NCBI GenBank assembly: GCA_964247055.1
Contig: OZ176052.1
Location: 2,294,001-2,358,000 of the forward strand
DNA: 64,000 nt
Direction of reading: 5' to 3'
From: Paragordius varius
Lineage: Eukaryota > Nematomorpha
A program made the position numbers and the translations under genes. Under the pieces are notes generated by a model that did no database searches, was not told the DNA's origin, and saw nothing but the letters and a program-made list of their open reading frames with translations. Shown in pieces: positions 12,896-26,100 of the stretch (positions within the stretch are counted from its first letter, which is position 1; each line of letters opens with the position of its first letter).

Positions 12896-13945
12896 AAAAC
12901 ACCTTTTCATATAATTTAATAATGTTAAACACTTCTATCACCTCAGAATTTTGAATAAATTAATTTGTCTTCAAATTTATGTCAAATATAAATTTTGAAA
13001 GCAAACGAATCATAAATTTAAAATTCTGAAGCGATAGAAATGATCTCATTATAAAATTAAAGGTGTTTATATGTACAAGTGTTTTTATACCGTATCCATT
13101 ATGCCTAAAAATAGTAAGGTTTACGCTTCAACAAATTGCTAAAATGAATTTCTCTTCCGATGCAAAAATATAGAGATTACGCGTTATAATATTTGCTATA
13201 TCATGACTTGAAAGAAATTTTTTTAAAAAATATATACTGCCCAAAAATTTAATATTCAAGCGTATTTTATGATATTTGAAGTATGTTGAAAACGGTATCA
13301 ATAATAAGATTTTTACTAGAATAAACGTTGCTGAACATTATACCTCATTTTTGAATTAAAATGTAAGTTTATTATTAAATTAAATATTAAAATGTTTTTC
13401 AAAAAAAATCTGCTAATATTTAAAATTTAATCATATCTGAGGCGATAAAAATGTTTAACATCATTGAATTATATAGTGTTTTACAATAAATAACATGATG
13501 ATCACTAATAATATTGTAACCATATAAAAAGCACAACAATATTTTTTTAAATTCAATTTTTAGGTGTCAGCTCTGAAATTCCCAAATTTTTTCGCCCTTC
13601 TAAAATGAGCCATACGAAAAAATTCCGATATTTTATTTTTTTATATAAATTTGAAAAAATGCCTACTTTTCAAGAATTTTTTCGCAAATTTTTGTTGGAG
13701 ATTATTCATGCCATTTTTAAGCTTGATGGAAACGTCTTAAAAATGTTAAACGAAGTTATAACACTTTTTTTTATATAATTCGAAGCGGAAACTTTTAACA
13801 CATCAAACATTTTACGTTCGTTTTCAAATTTAGTTAAATATAAAATGTTTTTTTTAAATTCACGCAAAACGTTTAAATTAAAATTTTCAGGTGATAAAAA
13901 TATTTAGCATTCTCGATTTATATGGGAAAAGTGTTTTTATATCTT
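12896..13945. repeat. Repeated AGGCGATAAAAATGTTTAAC-type blocks
   Basis: A block of about 60 bp (end of a hairpin arm, TTCTGAGG-GATA-AAATG..ATTATATAG..GTTTTTAT) occurs inverted at 12896-12957 / 13020-13072, again at 13437-13485 and at 13890-13942. It is intergenic. I cannot assign it to a known element. Confidence 0.5.
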
Positions 13946-13970
13946 TAACAAATGAATACAACACATTTAT

Positions 13971-14485
13971 TTCATTCCTTCGATTCATGGGTCATTGGTC
14001 ACCTCGCTATTTTAAATAAAATATTTAAAAAAATATGGAATAAATTGAAACCTTGCAAAAGTTTGCATTTATATAACAATGATGAACCGAAATAAAAAAA
14101 GATTTATTTAAAATAACTTGATATAACTTATTTTGATAATCCTAAATGTGAAAATTTAGCCAGCATGAGATGTGTGCATTGTGGTTAATTATAAAAATAT
14201 TGCAAAATAAACCACTTTTCTAATATCAATGTTAGTTAAATTTAATTTTAGCGTTGGAATAAAAAAACACGATAATTTGCAAAAATGTTGCGAAATAAAA
14301 ATGGCGTAGAAGTTTCATATGTGGTCTTTTTTTTTCAAAATTAATTTTTATAAACATTTTGGCTTATTTATATAATTTTTATTAGGATAGAAACATAAAA
14401 TTTAAACTAGAACCGTCGCTTTCAGTAGTTTTTAAAATTATAATTTTGAATATGGTCTGAGGCCTATCCCAATTCGAATCGTAAA
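13971..14485. mobile_element. Family B element, copy 2
   Basis: Same internal text as the 9480 copy (AAAATGGCGT..., TTTATATAATTTTTATTAGG) with decayed end palindromes. Confidence 0.6.
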
Positions 14486-16063
14486 ATATTCCTTTTTACG
14501 AAAATTTTTTTTTTAAGTCAACGACATTTTTGCTTTTATTTTAAGAGAACTGGCCCATTTAAGAAGGGTAAAATATGAGAGGCTAGCTCACATCTATAAA
14601 TTAAAATCTACAAAAATATTATTTTGCTATTTTTATGTAGTTTATGATATATTTTAGTGATGTTTTTTTGGAATGAAGCATTTTGTCTTCACCAAAACCG
14701 GAATTTTTCACAAATTTTTCGCAAATTTTTCCATCTTTTGATATGGAGTAAGTAAGATGCCACAAGTATAAATAAATATCTTTTTCTTAATGGCAAAAAC
14801 CAAAGCACCATGATAATCCTGATGCATTTTCCTAGAGAATTTATATATTTTATCAAGTTTTTTATACCTTGGAAGCAGTGTATAATATGTGATATATATA
14901 TTAATGATATTTTTGAAGTAGCATTTAGCTTTTACCAAAAAAAGATTAACATGATGTGCGCAAATTTTGAATTTTAAGATATAGAGCAATTACCTTAATA
15001 GTGTAAATGTTTTTTATATATCATTAGTAAGGCCGCCTCAAACCAAAAGCACCGTAAGAACATATATATTTGATCAGCATTTTTTTGTGTGCACTGTATA
15101 TATCATACAATCCATTATAAATATAAAAATGTTAGTAAAATTATATTGGCCTGACCAAAAAATGATCCGTAAATCCATATTTTGAACCAGTGGTAATTAC
15201 CAAAAAATTGAGCCCGATAAAAAAAAATTCTTCTCTCAAAAACCATATACATATAAATAATTTATAGCTGTTTGACACATTTACAGATATCCTTACTCCA
15301 AATATATACATTAAAAAATTGAATAAATAATTCAGTGTCATATAAAGCACGTATAGGGTCGCGGTTTAATTACCACTGTTTTAAATACAAATCCTTAGAA
15401 TCCATAAGAAAAACGCCTGATTTATAAATGTTTAAACGAATATGGAGGAATTTATTTATTTTAATAACTATGGATTATATAGAATGTATAGCAATTATGA
15501 AATATATATAGGCTCTATAAATGATTGGATATGGAAAGTATGATGAAATACTAAAATATTGTTGTATCATAAATTACCAAAATTATCCTACAGTAAATAC
15601 GTATATTGAAACAAAAATTATACGCTACATATATAAATGTGTTTAGTGTTGTTGCATTAGCACAAATCACTATTTTAAGGTTTTTATTAATGATCTTGCT
15701 ATTAGTATTTATTTATTTAACATGGATGATAATTTTTTAGAAAATTTTTGTGTGACAACTAAGGTAAGGAGGGATAAACACCATTAAGAGTAAAAGAATG
15801 CTTTTAGTGCTTATCATACATCCATTTGAGACTTATGTATTGACAATTTACAGGAATTTTAACAATGCCTAATATATCCAAATATATAGCATGTATTAAG
15901 ATGGTTGTCATGAACTACTATGTAGAAAAATATATCTTGACATGTTTATTCATAAAAAGTATAAAGTAACTGTTATGATTGAGCAGGTTGTTTTTTGTTT
16001 AAAATATAAAACCATGATGGTAAAACGATGCATGTCCATTCGATGTGGTAAGGAGTTTGGTAA

Positions 16064-17668
16064 TTAAGTTATAAGCTCCAAATTGCCGGATTTACGGCCG
16101 CCTACAAAACGACATCTTATTAAATCCGAAAATGATAACCGGAGAGATTTGTCATGAAACGTAGCTACGAAAATGGGTATGCATGCGCCCAAATCAAACA
16201 GAGTTCCCAGAAAACCAATTAATCCTTGCATGTTTAACATTTGGTTTAGGAAGGGTGGTTTGATCAACAAGGCTATAAGGTAGAACCATAAGAAAGGACT
16301 GTACACAATAAAGTTTCCAATGGAAATCCATAAATTGTATGAGAGATTGATGTAGGGAATATGTGAATAGTCACCCAAAAAACTAGATGAACCATCTGAG
16401 GATGAAGTAAAACCGGGAGAATTATTAGTAAAAGTCGTTATATTACTAATATCATTTATTGCGCTGTTTTGATCCTGATCATAATTTTTATGGTTATTGT
16501 TTCCATTTTCAAACATCCTTCCCCCAGGCAAAGAAGTAGTTTGAATGGAAAAATTTACTTGTTTGTTTTGTTCTGTGTCGTGAGCTGTTGAATCCGAAAT
16601 CGTTTTAATGCGTTTAATATTTTTACTCAAACTTGTTTTATAGGCTAATTTTGAGCGGATATACTTATAACGGGTAATGGCCCATGCAATAAGGTTCATT
16701 GTAACATGAAATGTTTGAATTAATAAACTATATTTAACGGCTTGATGTTCATGTATATATGGATGACTTTTCCTCACATTGAAAACTAAGGTTATAAGAA
16801 GTGCACATGAAATTCCGTAAATTGCTGATAGAATACATATTTTTACATTTGAGCACGTTTGAAAAAATCGAACTAACCATATGGGAACTATGGTATATCG
16901 TCTGATTCCAGCATCATGCACTGATCGTGTTGGATGTTTGGATCCTAGAAAGGGTATTTTATTAAAATCTAGCGTTATAGAGCGTTTCTCAATGGCTTCA
17001 GAATAAAAAATTGTTTTAAACCACAAAAACATAATGTAACTGCAATTGAAAACGAGAGAGGCATCTAGTAATCGCAGTAATATAATGGATACAACCACGG
17101 CGCTGTTATTGAATTGTTTCGTCTTCAAAAAGAATAAATCTACCGATACCTTGACTAAAAGAAAAGCAATACATCCCCATGTTAAATGTAGGCATGTTTG
17201 GTTAGGACAACCCCACGTTATCGAAGACGCACTTGTTGATTTAGAAGAAAGAGAATTGTTGATAGATTTTTGGTTATTGTCGCCATTTAGTTCCGCCGGC
17301 GTATGTGGACTATCTGTTTCCATCGAATTTGCTATGCTAATGGTATCTTCTTCTGATCCATAGGCCTTTCGAATTCTCGGAAACAGATAATATACGCCTA
17401 AAAACAATACATTGAACACGAAAAGAAAGACAGTGATAATCAAATTAAGGGTCCATATAAGTTTTTCCTTGCTGTAACCTTCCACACTTTCTTCCAATTC
17501 CAAAATAAGGTCTTCATCTTGAATCAGTAATACGGAACTACTATTGTTTTTTGCAGCTCGAATGAGCGACACTAAAGTTTCATTTATTGTTGTGCCCTTG
17601 ATAGTTGAAACGAGAGCCGGAAATATGGTGGTAGAATTTGAGAGATTTGAAGAAAAGTTTGACGACAT
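16064..17668 (-). CDS. Unrecognised seven-helix membrane protein, single exon
   Basis: Intact 534-residue ORF without introns, unlike every neighbour. Seen: an N-terminal region of about 70 residues with NFS, NST, NET and NSS glycosylation sequons and no clear signal peptide. Seven hydrophobic helices follow at about 71-96, 159-181, 189-218, 276-296, 312-332, 445-469 and 482-504. There is a Ser/Thr/Asn-rich loop between helices 1 and 2 (about 101-158) and a longer one between helices 5 and 6 (about 334-444), then a short basic tail ending GNLELIT. The topology fits an N-out seven-helix receptor or lysosomal-type protein, but I see no DRY, NPxxY or other family motif and do not recognise the family. 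Base composition is less AT-rich than the flanks, which supports real coding. An antisense ORF inside it (17046-17363) is a shadow. The lack of introns could mean a retrocopy; no poly(A) tract is obvious downstream. Confidence 0.8.
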   Translation of the reverse strand: MSSNFSSNLSNSTTIFPALVSTIKGTTINETLVSLIRAAKNNSSSVLLIQDEDLILELEESVEGYSKEKLIWTLNLIITVFLFVFNVLFLGVYYLFPRIRKAYGSEEDTISIANSMETDSPHTPAELNGDNNQKSINNSLSSKSTSASSITWGCPNQTCLHLTWGCIAFLLVKVSVDLFFLKTKQFNNSAVVVSIILLRLLDASLVFNCSYIMFLWFKTIFYSEAIEKRSITLDFNKIPFLGSKHPTRSVHDAGIRRYTIVPIWLVRFFQTCSNVKICILSAIYGISCALLITLVFNVRKSHPYIHEHQAVKYSLLIQTFHVTMNLIAWAITRYKYIRSKLAYKTSLSKNIKRIKTISDSTAHDTEQNKQVNFSIQTTSLPGGRMFENGNNNHKNYDQDQNSAINDISNITTFTNNSPGFTSSSDGSSSFLGDYSHIPYINLSYNLWISIGNFIVYSPFLWFYLIALLIKPPFLNQMLNMQGLIGFLGTLFDLGACIPIFVATFHDKSLRLSFSDLIRCRFVGGRKSGNLELIT

Positions 17669-20600
17669 CTAAGATAAAGTATTTGAGCGTATCAGCGGAT
17701 TATTTCAGAGAATGTAAATTAGCTTCAACCGGATATCCCATTCGTTTTAGAATTGTTAATATAATAATGCAAGCGCAGAATATAGGATGAATGATATGTT
17801 GTGTTTGTAAATTTAACAACATATATGGTTATGTATGGCAAGATGGTATTTTAATTAACAACTGAATATGAAATAATAGTGTAAGGATAAATAAAATGAA
17901 GGCACATAATAGAGCAGTAAATATAAAATAAAATAAAAATTAATTAAAGTTTTCTCAGTAATTAGTTTTGATTAATTTAAGGCTTAATTATTTTTGATAT
18001 CGAATAGTGAGAGAGACTAGCACATTTTTTTAAACGGTGATAGTATGAGGAATCGGGGAAGAATTGCTTTATATTTTATAATAATGAAGCAATAAATCAA
18101 AGCATGCATGACGGATATCCATCATTCCACTTTATTCAGCTTTAATAAAATTTAATTATATTATATTCAAGCCGTATTAATGGTAAAAAAAAGTAATTAG
18201 TTAGGAGATATTTTACCAATTGGAACAGTTGTTAAATCAATATTAAATAAGGTGAATTAATTTTTTTCTAAAATAAATAATTGAAGTATAGATCCACAGT
18301 AGATGATTGTAGCTAAAAACGGAAAATCTTTGATTTTTGAAATATTTTATTTTATAGCATATCGATTAAGTTGAATTTGAACCGCGTATTGGATTACATA
18401 GAAAATGTCACAATAAATTTTGAAAAATTATATACCAGTGTATAGATTAAAGTGTTTGAATAATATTTTATTTTAAAAAAATATATATGTATATGAAAAA
18501 TAGGGTTGTTAAAAAACGATAATAAAAAGATTCTATAAAATTATATAAATATGGAAGCAAATGAATTATCTAAATCAGGAAATGATGCATTGTGATATGA
18601 TACTATTTTAATCTTTAAACTTGTGTTCAAATTTATTATAAAATAATTATTTAAATAAAAAAATAAGTTTTACAATAAATCTGAACTAAACGAACAAGTC
18701 TGACTTATAATATACACGATTTATATAATGTAACAGAAAAAAAGTTTTTTTATATAAAAATATAAACAATAAGAATTACCGTATATTTACAATATAATTT
18801 GGTTCTTAAAACATATTGGAGAAAGGAGGGAAATATTTATGAGAGCTAGAGAAATGTTCAAAAATGCACCCCACACATTCCATATTTTTGATTTTTACTT
18901 TTATATATAGTGAAAAGCTTGCTTAATCCAACCACAGTCAAACTTTCTTTCCAAATGTAATGTGTTCTCATTAATCATTTAATGGCAAATTATTGCATTA
19001 GAACTATATGATTAATATATATATTCGCTAAAATTATCATAAATGTGTGAATTATTTTCATTACATGTATAACGCGATGTGCAATAGTGTATAAACAATA
19101 ATATAAAAAAATTATTGTGCTTTGTTAATTTGAAATATATATAATTTTTAAGCCAAAGCCCATTTTGTTAAACAAATTATTTGTTTAGATTTCAAATCAA
19201 AAAATGCAATTTTGTCCTAATTATATTTTTTATTTTTAAAAAGCAAATCTTTAATATTATATGCCAAATAATAGATACCTCAAATCTTGGATTCGCATAA
19301 GAGTTCACATTTTACTTTGGTTTTTGGAAAAAAACCATCATCATGACAAAAATACTTAGCCTTGATTAAAAAAGTAGACAAAGTTTAATATTTTATTTAT
19401 GGTATAACTAAGCTCTAAGGTCACACGTAAGAATTAGTTGAAAAATATTTAATCACAATAGGGTCCGAATTTCCGATGATCAAAAAAATTCTCTCTCTTT
19501 AACCCATTTAAAAAATATATATTATTTTTGAAGGTCTTTGTGGATGTGATTGACTCCTAGAAAATCCTAAGTTTTTTAATCGGTTTATATGCTCTTAACT
19601 GATGACATTTCATATTTTTGCAAAACCATCACGAAGCTACACTTATATTTTAACAGGATAATCTTTGACTATTTATTTACAATATCAATTTATTAATGGT
19701 TACTATTAAACATAAAACAAAGTTTTTACAAGCTTATAAGGCGATTTCATTGAAACAAAAAAACGCTATCATATCATAAATGTGGTTTTTCTACTATACG
19801 AATTTAAGGTTTTTTATTTTTACAATTTGGTTTTTCTCTTAAATGTTTAAAAAACAAACACACCATTTTAAACGTCTGTTTTATTGAGAAGCCTGCCACC
19901 ATATCCATATTTTATAAAATAAAAAAGCTATACATAGGCTACCAAATCCTCTTATCTCTTTTCTTGTTAACAAATTTGGCATTTTTCATTTACTACTATC
20001 TACAATTATAAATAAAGCTGGCAATTAAAAGATAACATGCATGCATCAACGCTAAAAACTAAAGTAACTAACATATCTTTCTTTCTTGTGGAAGTTTTAA
20101 AAAAATATTTATTTTCTACTTTTAAGAATTAATTATTCCTATCCATATGATGATGAATCTAAAAATAGAGTTTTGTATTCGCGTAAAATATCTCGTCTAG
20201 CTAAAATCTAAAGGATTAAAACAACAGACCATATCCATAACCTTAAAACACATTCAATGAGAATTAACCGTTTAGCCAAATTTTTTTAAAAAATTTTTTT
20301 TATAAAATTTTGGATTGAGAAAAACTTTAGACACGTAGACTATAAAATAAAGTTCATTTTTTTTTCATTTTCCCCATTATATGGTAATGAAGTGGTTTTT
20401 ACAAAAAATAAAATCTTTTTATTCATTTATCATAAAAAACGAATAGAATGGATTCAAAATTAAAATCGATAAATTGAGACAAAAAAATTGGTGTATATAT
20501 TTAAATTTTTAACTCTTAATTGTGTGCGCAATATAATGGAACCAGTTATAATATTTATGTTTGTTAGTCATTTGTTAAAACAAAAAATGGTAATCTCACA

Positions 20601-23179
20601 TAAAATATAAATAAATATTATTTTAAATTTCAAATTTATCCGTGCGATAATGACGCAAATTGGTTAACAAATCTTTTTTTCGACACCACTTCATTATCAT
20701 GATAAAATATGTGAAATTTGATATATGTATGTATATATAAAATAAAATTGTACAAATTTTTCAAGCAAATTATATTTTTGTTGATACTCTCAGATTTATT
20801 GATTATTATTATAGTTATAGTTAAACTATACAATCTAATAATTATCATTAAAAATAAATTATGCGGAGAAAAATACTCCTTTTATTACTGTAGTAAAACA
20901 TTGGTCTTTAAATGACGCATTTTATAATTGTTTTAAAAGGAGAGGTTGAATTGGAGTTAATTTAATAATTGTTTTTAAATATTGATAAATTATATGGTTT
21001 ATTATACATTATAAGAATAAAATAAGTGAATTATAATAATTTTTTAAATCAAATAATTAAAACAAACTTTCACCGATTATCACGAAAAGGAAAATTTTGT
21101 TTAAAAAGGTTAATAAATAAATCTGTTCCCTAAAACCTATTTTTTCAATCATGATCGATTTGCAAAACTATATAATGTTTGTGACCCTATTTCTTAATTT
21201 TTACTAGTTTTAATTCAATTAACATATATTACGGAAAAAAGTAAAAGCTGTCTGCGCTTTTATATATAAATATTTTATTATATTAGTCTCGAATAGAATA
21301 GGAGAAATTCCATAGGATTATCCAATAATATATTGTATTATATTATAACATAACATCTAATTAACCCATTTCTATACCAGATAAAACAATATTAATTAAT
21401 ACAATTAACACAATAGGTATTTAATATATTTTATATTCCCTAGTTTCTTTTTTTGCGACTGTTTTTAAAATGTTTATGCAGGTAAATACTTCACCCTCAA
21501 ATTATTTCTTCATTAAACACACTTTTAAACCCGAATAAATATTAAAAATTAAAATGTTTTATAGTTTTTAAGCGATTTCCAGGCTATTGAATATTTAGAT
21601 TTAACCGATAGTGGGCAGATCATACTTGAGTAACTTTTTTCATTTAACCCTTTATTTGGGTCTACCGTGTGAGACGCGTTTTTCATAAAAGTTTAAGCCC
21701 TATATAATGTTCTAGATATCTTCCTCAGATATGCTAAGCGCTTTTTTTAAATTATACGCTGGATAGGTTTGTATATGTAGGTGAATTATTTTATAAAATT
21801 GTATCAAAATATTTTTTAGAACCGAGTTGATTGGTATATTTTTGATAAATCTTTGACTGGTCATGATTGTTTATAGCATTAAACGATTAAACCGGTTCTT
21901 ATTTGTATAGTGAGTGTGTGTGGTTGATACTATATTTATCTATACCATTTACAATTCAAATTCACCCTTGAACAATTCAAATTCACCCTTAAACAATTCA
22001 AATTCACCCTTAAACAATTCAAATTCACCCTTGAACAATTCATATTCACCCTCAAATAAAATATATGTTTTTTAAGATTAAAAATTACCTATATTTTTTA
22101 TATATTTTTAAATAAAAATTTTGTTTTAAATTATATATTGAAAAAATAATAAACTATGCCATAAAGATATATTCATATTAATTATGAGTTATATTAGTTC
22201 GATAACACATAATTAATTTTTGGGTGAATTTGAATTGTTCGAGGGTGAATTTGAATTGTTCAAGGTTGAATTTGAACTGTAAATGGTATACATGCCAACT
22301 CTTTCCCATAAACTTAAAGCCACAAGGTGAAAATAGCTTTGTTTAGGAATATCTTTTATCGAAAAAAAAAAAGTTATAAAATAATGAGATTTTGAGCAAA
22401 TTGTCATGATTTCTTTATTTTACGCAAGAAAATTCATAAAATATCGATGGCCAATTTAAATAATTACTGTGAAATAGGAACAAGGGCAAAATCCATTTAA
22501 TTGTTGATTTTAGCGTTAAAATCGAAGTTTTAACATAATTCCTTGGCCCCAATAATAGCAACTTGACAAAGTTGCAAATAATTGGGCACTATTTAACTCA
22601 TTTTAATAAAATGTTTAAGATAAATAAATATAGATAAAATTAAAATCACAAAAGTTGGTAAAATTTAAATTCGAACTTTTGATTTAAAGTATTTTTAATT
22701 TACATGACATTTTTAGAGATAATCCATATAATGTCTGTTAATTATTTATTAATTTGATAATTATTATAATGCACTCAATATAAACAATGTTTAATGTCAA
22801 ATAATGTTATAATTTGTAATGTGTGTGAAAAGAGTATATATATTCAAAAAAGTACACTGTTGTGAAACCTTCGGGAATATATCTAAATAAATTATAAAAT
22901 CAGGATAATAGTGTTGGTAAATTTTAAGGCTAATAAAATTTTGTGAAATCGATAATCCCTCCCCGTCAAAACGCATTTCCAATCCACAAAAAGTCCTTGA
23001 AAACAAAATTATTTATCCATGTTGGTTTTATTTTTTGCCACAAACTACATCATACTTATCTAAATAAGTTAAATAAGAGATTAGGGAAACACATAATCTA
23101 ATAATCTCTTAATTTTGAAATCCGAAAAACTCTAAGTTATATTTTTCTCAAAACTCTTCATATAAAAACACATTTAATA
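17669..23179. other. Intergenic, seven-helix gene to FCHO
   Basis: AT-rich throughout; the best family A copy (21941-22290) is the only structured feature. The stretch 22291-23179 probably includes the FCHO 3' untranslated region and promoter or end signals I cannot place. Confidence 0.5.
21941..22290. mobile_element. Family A element, best preserved (intergenic)
   Basis: 350 bp. The left end holds five near-identical ACAATTCAAATTCACCCTT units; the right end holds three inverted units, ending GAACTGTAAATGGTATA. The core contains AAACTATGCCATAAAGATAT. TA borders both ends. Confidence 0.85.
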
Positions 23180-26100
23180 TCAACCTCCTGAAGACAGCGT
23201 TTTTTTAACCGTAAAAGATAAGTTTAGCAAAGAGGGGCTGTTTATTGATGTTGGTTCAATGATGTTGTCATTTTCGTTGTCTGGTTGAATATTAAGGTCA
23301 AGCCCTGAGGAGACATAACCACGGCATTGAAAATTGGCATATATTTTTTGAGCATTAATGATATCTATTGCGCTTTCTTTGTTTTCATTATGAAGGAGAG
23401 AGTCATTTTTTGTTTTATAACAATATTTTGCTCGTAAAATCCCATTATAATTAGTTAAGTCTTTAGTGTTATTGGGTCGTTTGATATTTTTACAGCTAGG
23501 AGGATTATCATACAAGGCATAGTTTGATGATAAAGTGGGTGAATTCGTTTTTGAACCAAAACAATTTTTGATTGTTTCATCACCAGCTGACGGCGTATCG
23601 GTTACCAGGGCCCATGAAAGTTTTTGTTCAATGGAATCCCTAATTAGGAATTGTAAAAAATATTATTATTATTAAAAAACGTAAATTTAGGATATGTTAT
23701 CATTTTAAGGGGGTCGGTTAAATAATAAATACTAATACTTACTACTCAGTATTACAAACATAGCAAATAGCAATGTAAATCGATTGAATAATAAAAAAAT
23801 AAAAATTTTAGTAAATACTAGGCTAGTAATTAGCTAGTGTGAGTTAATTGAGCTAAGGAAGGGTCGGTTAAACAAAAAAATCAGAAACTGCTAAGTAATT
23901 ATTTCCTCAATAACATATAAGGAAGTAATCATTATTTGAAAGTAATAGAAAATTTGATATTTTAGAAATCATAACCATGATTCTTGTACTTTATAAAAAT
24001 GAACCGAAATTTTTTTTAAAACCGTTTCAAATATGAATAAACCGCATTGTTTCAAGTATATATAAAATTATTTCATGAAATTTTAATAATTATATTATCG
24101 ATTTTAAGGTTTGATTCTTTTAAAACCGTAAACGTAGAAATATATGGTCATTAAAAATTACCAACTTAGATAATTAACATTGAAAATGTCGTTTTCATAT
24201 TCACAATAAACGCCATAGTATATGATACTACAAATTTAACAAATTAATAAAATATTAATAACTTTTATTAATTTGAAATAAGTTTAATTATTTAAAGTTC
24301 ATATATAACCTATTAGTATAATTTTTTGCTAAATATATTAAATTTTAAATATCCGCTGTCTTTTTATTAAAAATATTTTATACTTATACTATAAAAATGG
24401 TTCTATGACCAATAAAAATCCAATATATTACAACACAAAACTTAAAAGAGGATATACATAAAATCATCCAAACACTTATAGGGTTTTTATAACACCAGGG
24501 CCTCTTAATTAAAATAATAAAAATAGCCAAATTTAACAACTTTCTTTAGTTTTTTCAGATGATTAATTTTTTTTAAAAAAAAGTAAAGTAAAAAATCCTT
24601 ATCTGAAACCTTTTCGCCGCCATAATAGAACAGGCCAAAAAAATATTATGGTTAAATACAAATAATTAACTTTGGAAAGTTTCAAATTCTAAATTACCAG
24701 AAAAGTTTTGATATTTACCGATTCCAATATCAGCTGTTCGTTTATGTCGTGTTTTGGAACTGTCTAACTTTGGGACTCGGAAGTTAAAATACTTTTCCTT
24801 ATTTAAGCCGGGGAAAAGGATTTGATAATTAAATTTAAACCAAAACACCTTATAAAACAGTAGTTGGTTTACAATTTTAATCTCCGGATGATAAAAGTAC
24901 CCCATGTTATCGCGTACAAAAAAATGAAATTGTAATCAAGTGTTAAAGATTAAAAAAATCAAACGTTATCATATTAACCAAACAGACAAAAAATTGAAAA
25001 ATCTGAAGATAAACGCATATAAAGCGAAATATTGACAAGGTTGAAAATTTTACATTAAGTCAGGGGTGTCTAATGCAAAGGCCTTTACAAGGCCGCATTC
25101 AGCTCTCACTTTATGGACCAGCGAAAAATTAGGCATAATATGCAAATATATATTCTCACAAAACCTTAGTAACTTATTGATATTCCTTAAACAATTTTTT
25201 AAAACAATTCTATCCAAATGACCATGCTAAAACAATTGTTATACTTTGCATTTTACAGTCTAATGTGTTTAATCTAACAATTGATTTAATAATCATTTAT
25301 ATCTCAATGGCCTACCAATTTTTTTGTGTTAAAAATGCGGCTCGTGAAACCATTTGTGTTGGGATTTACCCATCTCAGCTACAAATTATGGGAATTTATC
25401 AATATTCACAAAAAGGTAATAATCCTGTTTATTTCAATAAACTCCAGTTGCACTTTAAACGGCAAATTTGAACGATATCGAACGAAGGTGATTGTGAAAT
25501 TAACTGCAAACTAAACACTCTATTAGATCAACAAATTATTGTTGACAAAAAAGATAATTGGAGCTCTAGCCTGTAGGAATTAAATTTAAAGACAAGAAAT
25601 TAGTAATAATTTGTACTATATTTAATAAATTTTTGTAATAATTATTATTATATAAAATAGGTTAAGAATCTTGTCTATCTAGTTTTATTTTTTTTCTCTT
25701 ATTAAATTCTCAAAGTCAAATTATTCCTAATAATTTCGTTAACTTCTATATATTATCATTAAGATGTTTGGATAACTTGTAAAGTACACAACACGCTATA
25801 ATTATTGTGGGAATCCCTGACAAATTTTACTTAAATATTAATTCCTAAAATTAAAAATATGCGTTTAAGTGTCAAACACCTTGGGAAAGTTTCCCACCCC
25901 ACTGACTTATACTCCAAAAAATATTTAGTAATAAAATCAATAGATGAGGAGATTCAAATATTTAACGTTTTTTAAATAAGGGAAGTTTATAATTATTTCC
26001 TTTGCTAAGATTTTTTGTAAATACATAATGTTAACAAAAAATATATACAAACACTAATTATTAATTGGGTTGATTTTTAGGTATATTCTCAATTAGTCCG

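Larger units (their letters stand above)
11719..16063. other. Intergenic, kinesin to seven-helix gene
   Basis: Holds the inverted block repeats (12896-13945) and family B copy 2 (13971-14485). A 73-codon minus-strand frame at 11945-12166 (basic end KVKRYAAKPRK) is the only one with a less AT-biased composition; it could be a small protein or a lost exon, but no homology is visible. Otherwise AT-rich with no gene seen. Confidence 0.5.

Noticed and set aside
17046-17363. 105-codon plus-strand frame
   Set aside because: Antisense shadow of the seven-helix protein ORF.
21941-22290. Regular spaced direct repeats that resemble a CRISPR array
   Set aside because: Units are head-to-tail without unique spacers, inverted at the other end, and the genome is an animal with introns.
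22797-23006. 69-codon minus-strand frame downstream of FCHO
   Set aside because: FCHO already ends with its conserved C-terminus and a stop at 23180; the frame shows no domain.
24666-24905. 79-codon minus-strand frame in FCHO intron 26
   Set aside because: No recognisable domain; exons 26 and 27 of FCHO join directly in phase (STW to DSIEQK) without it.
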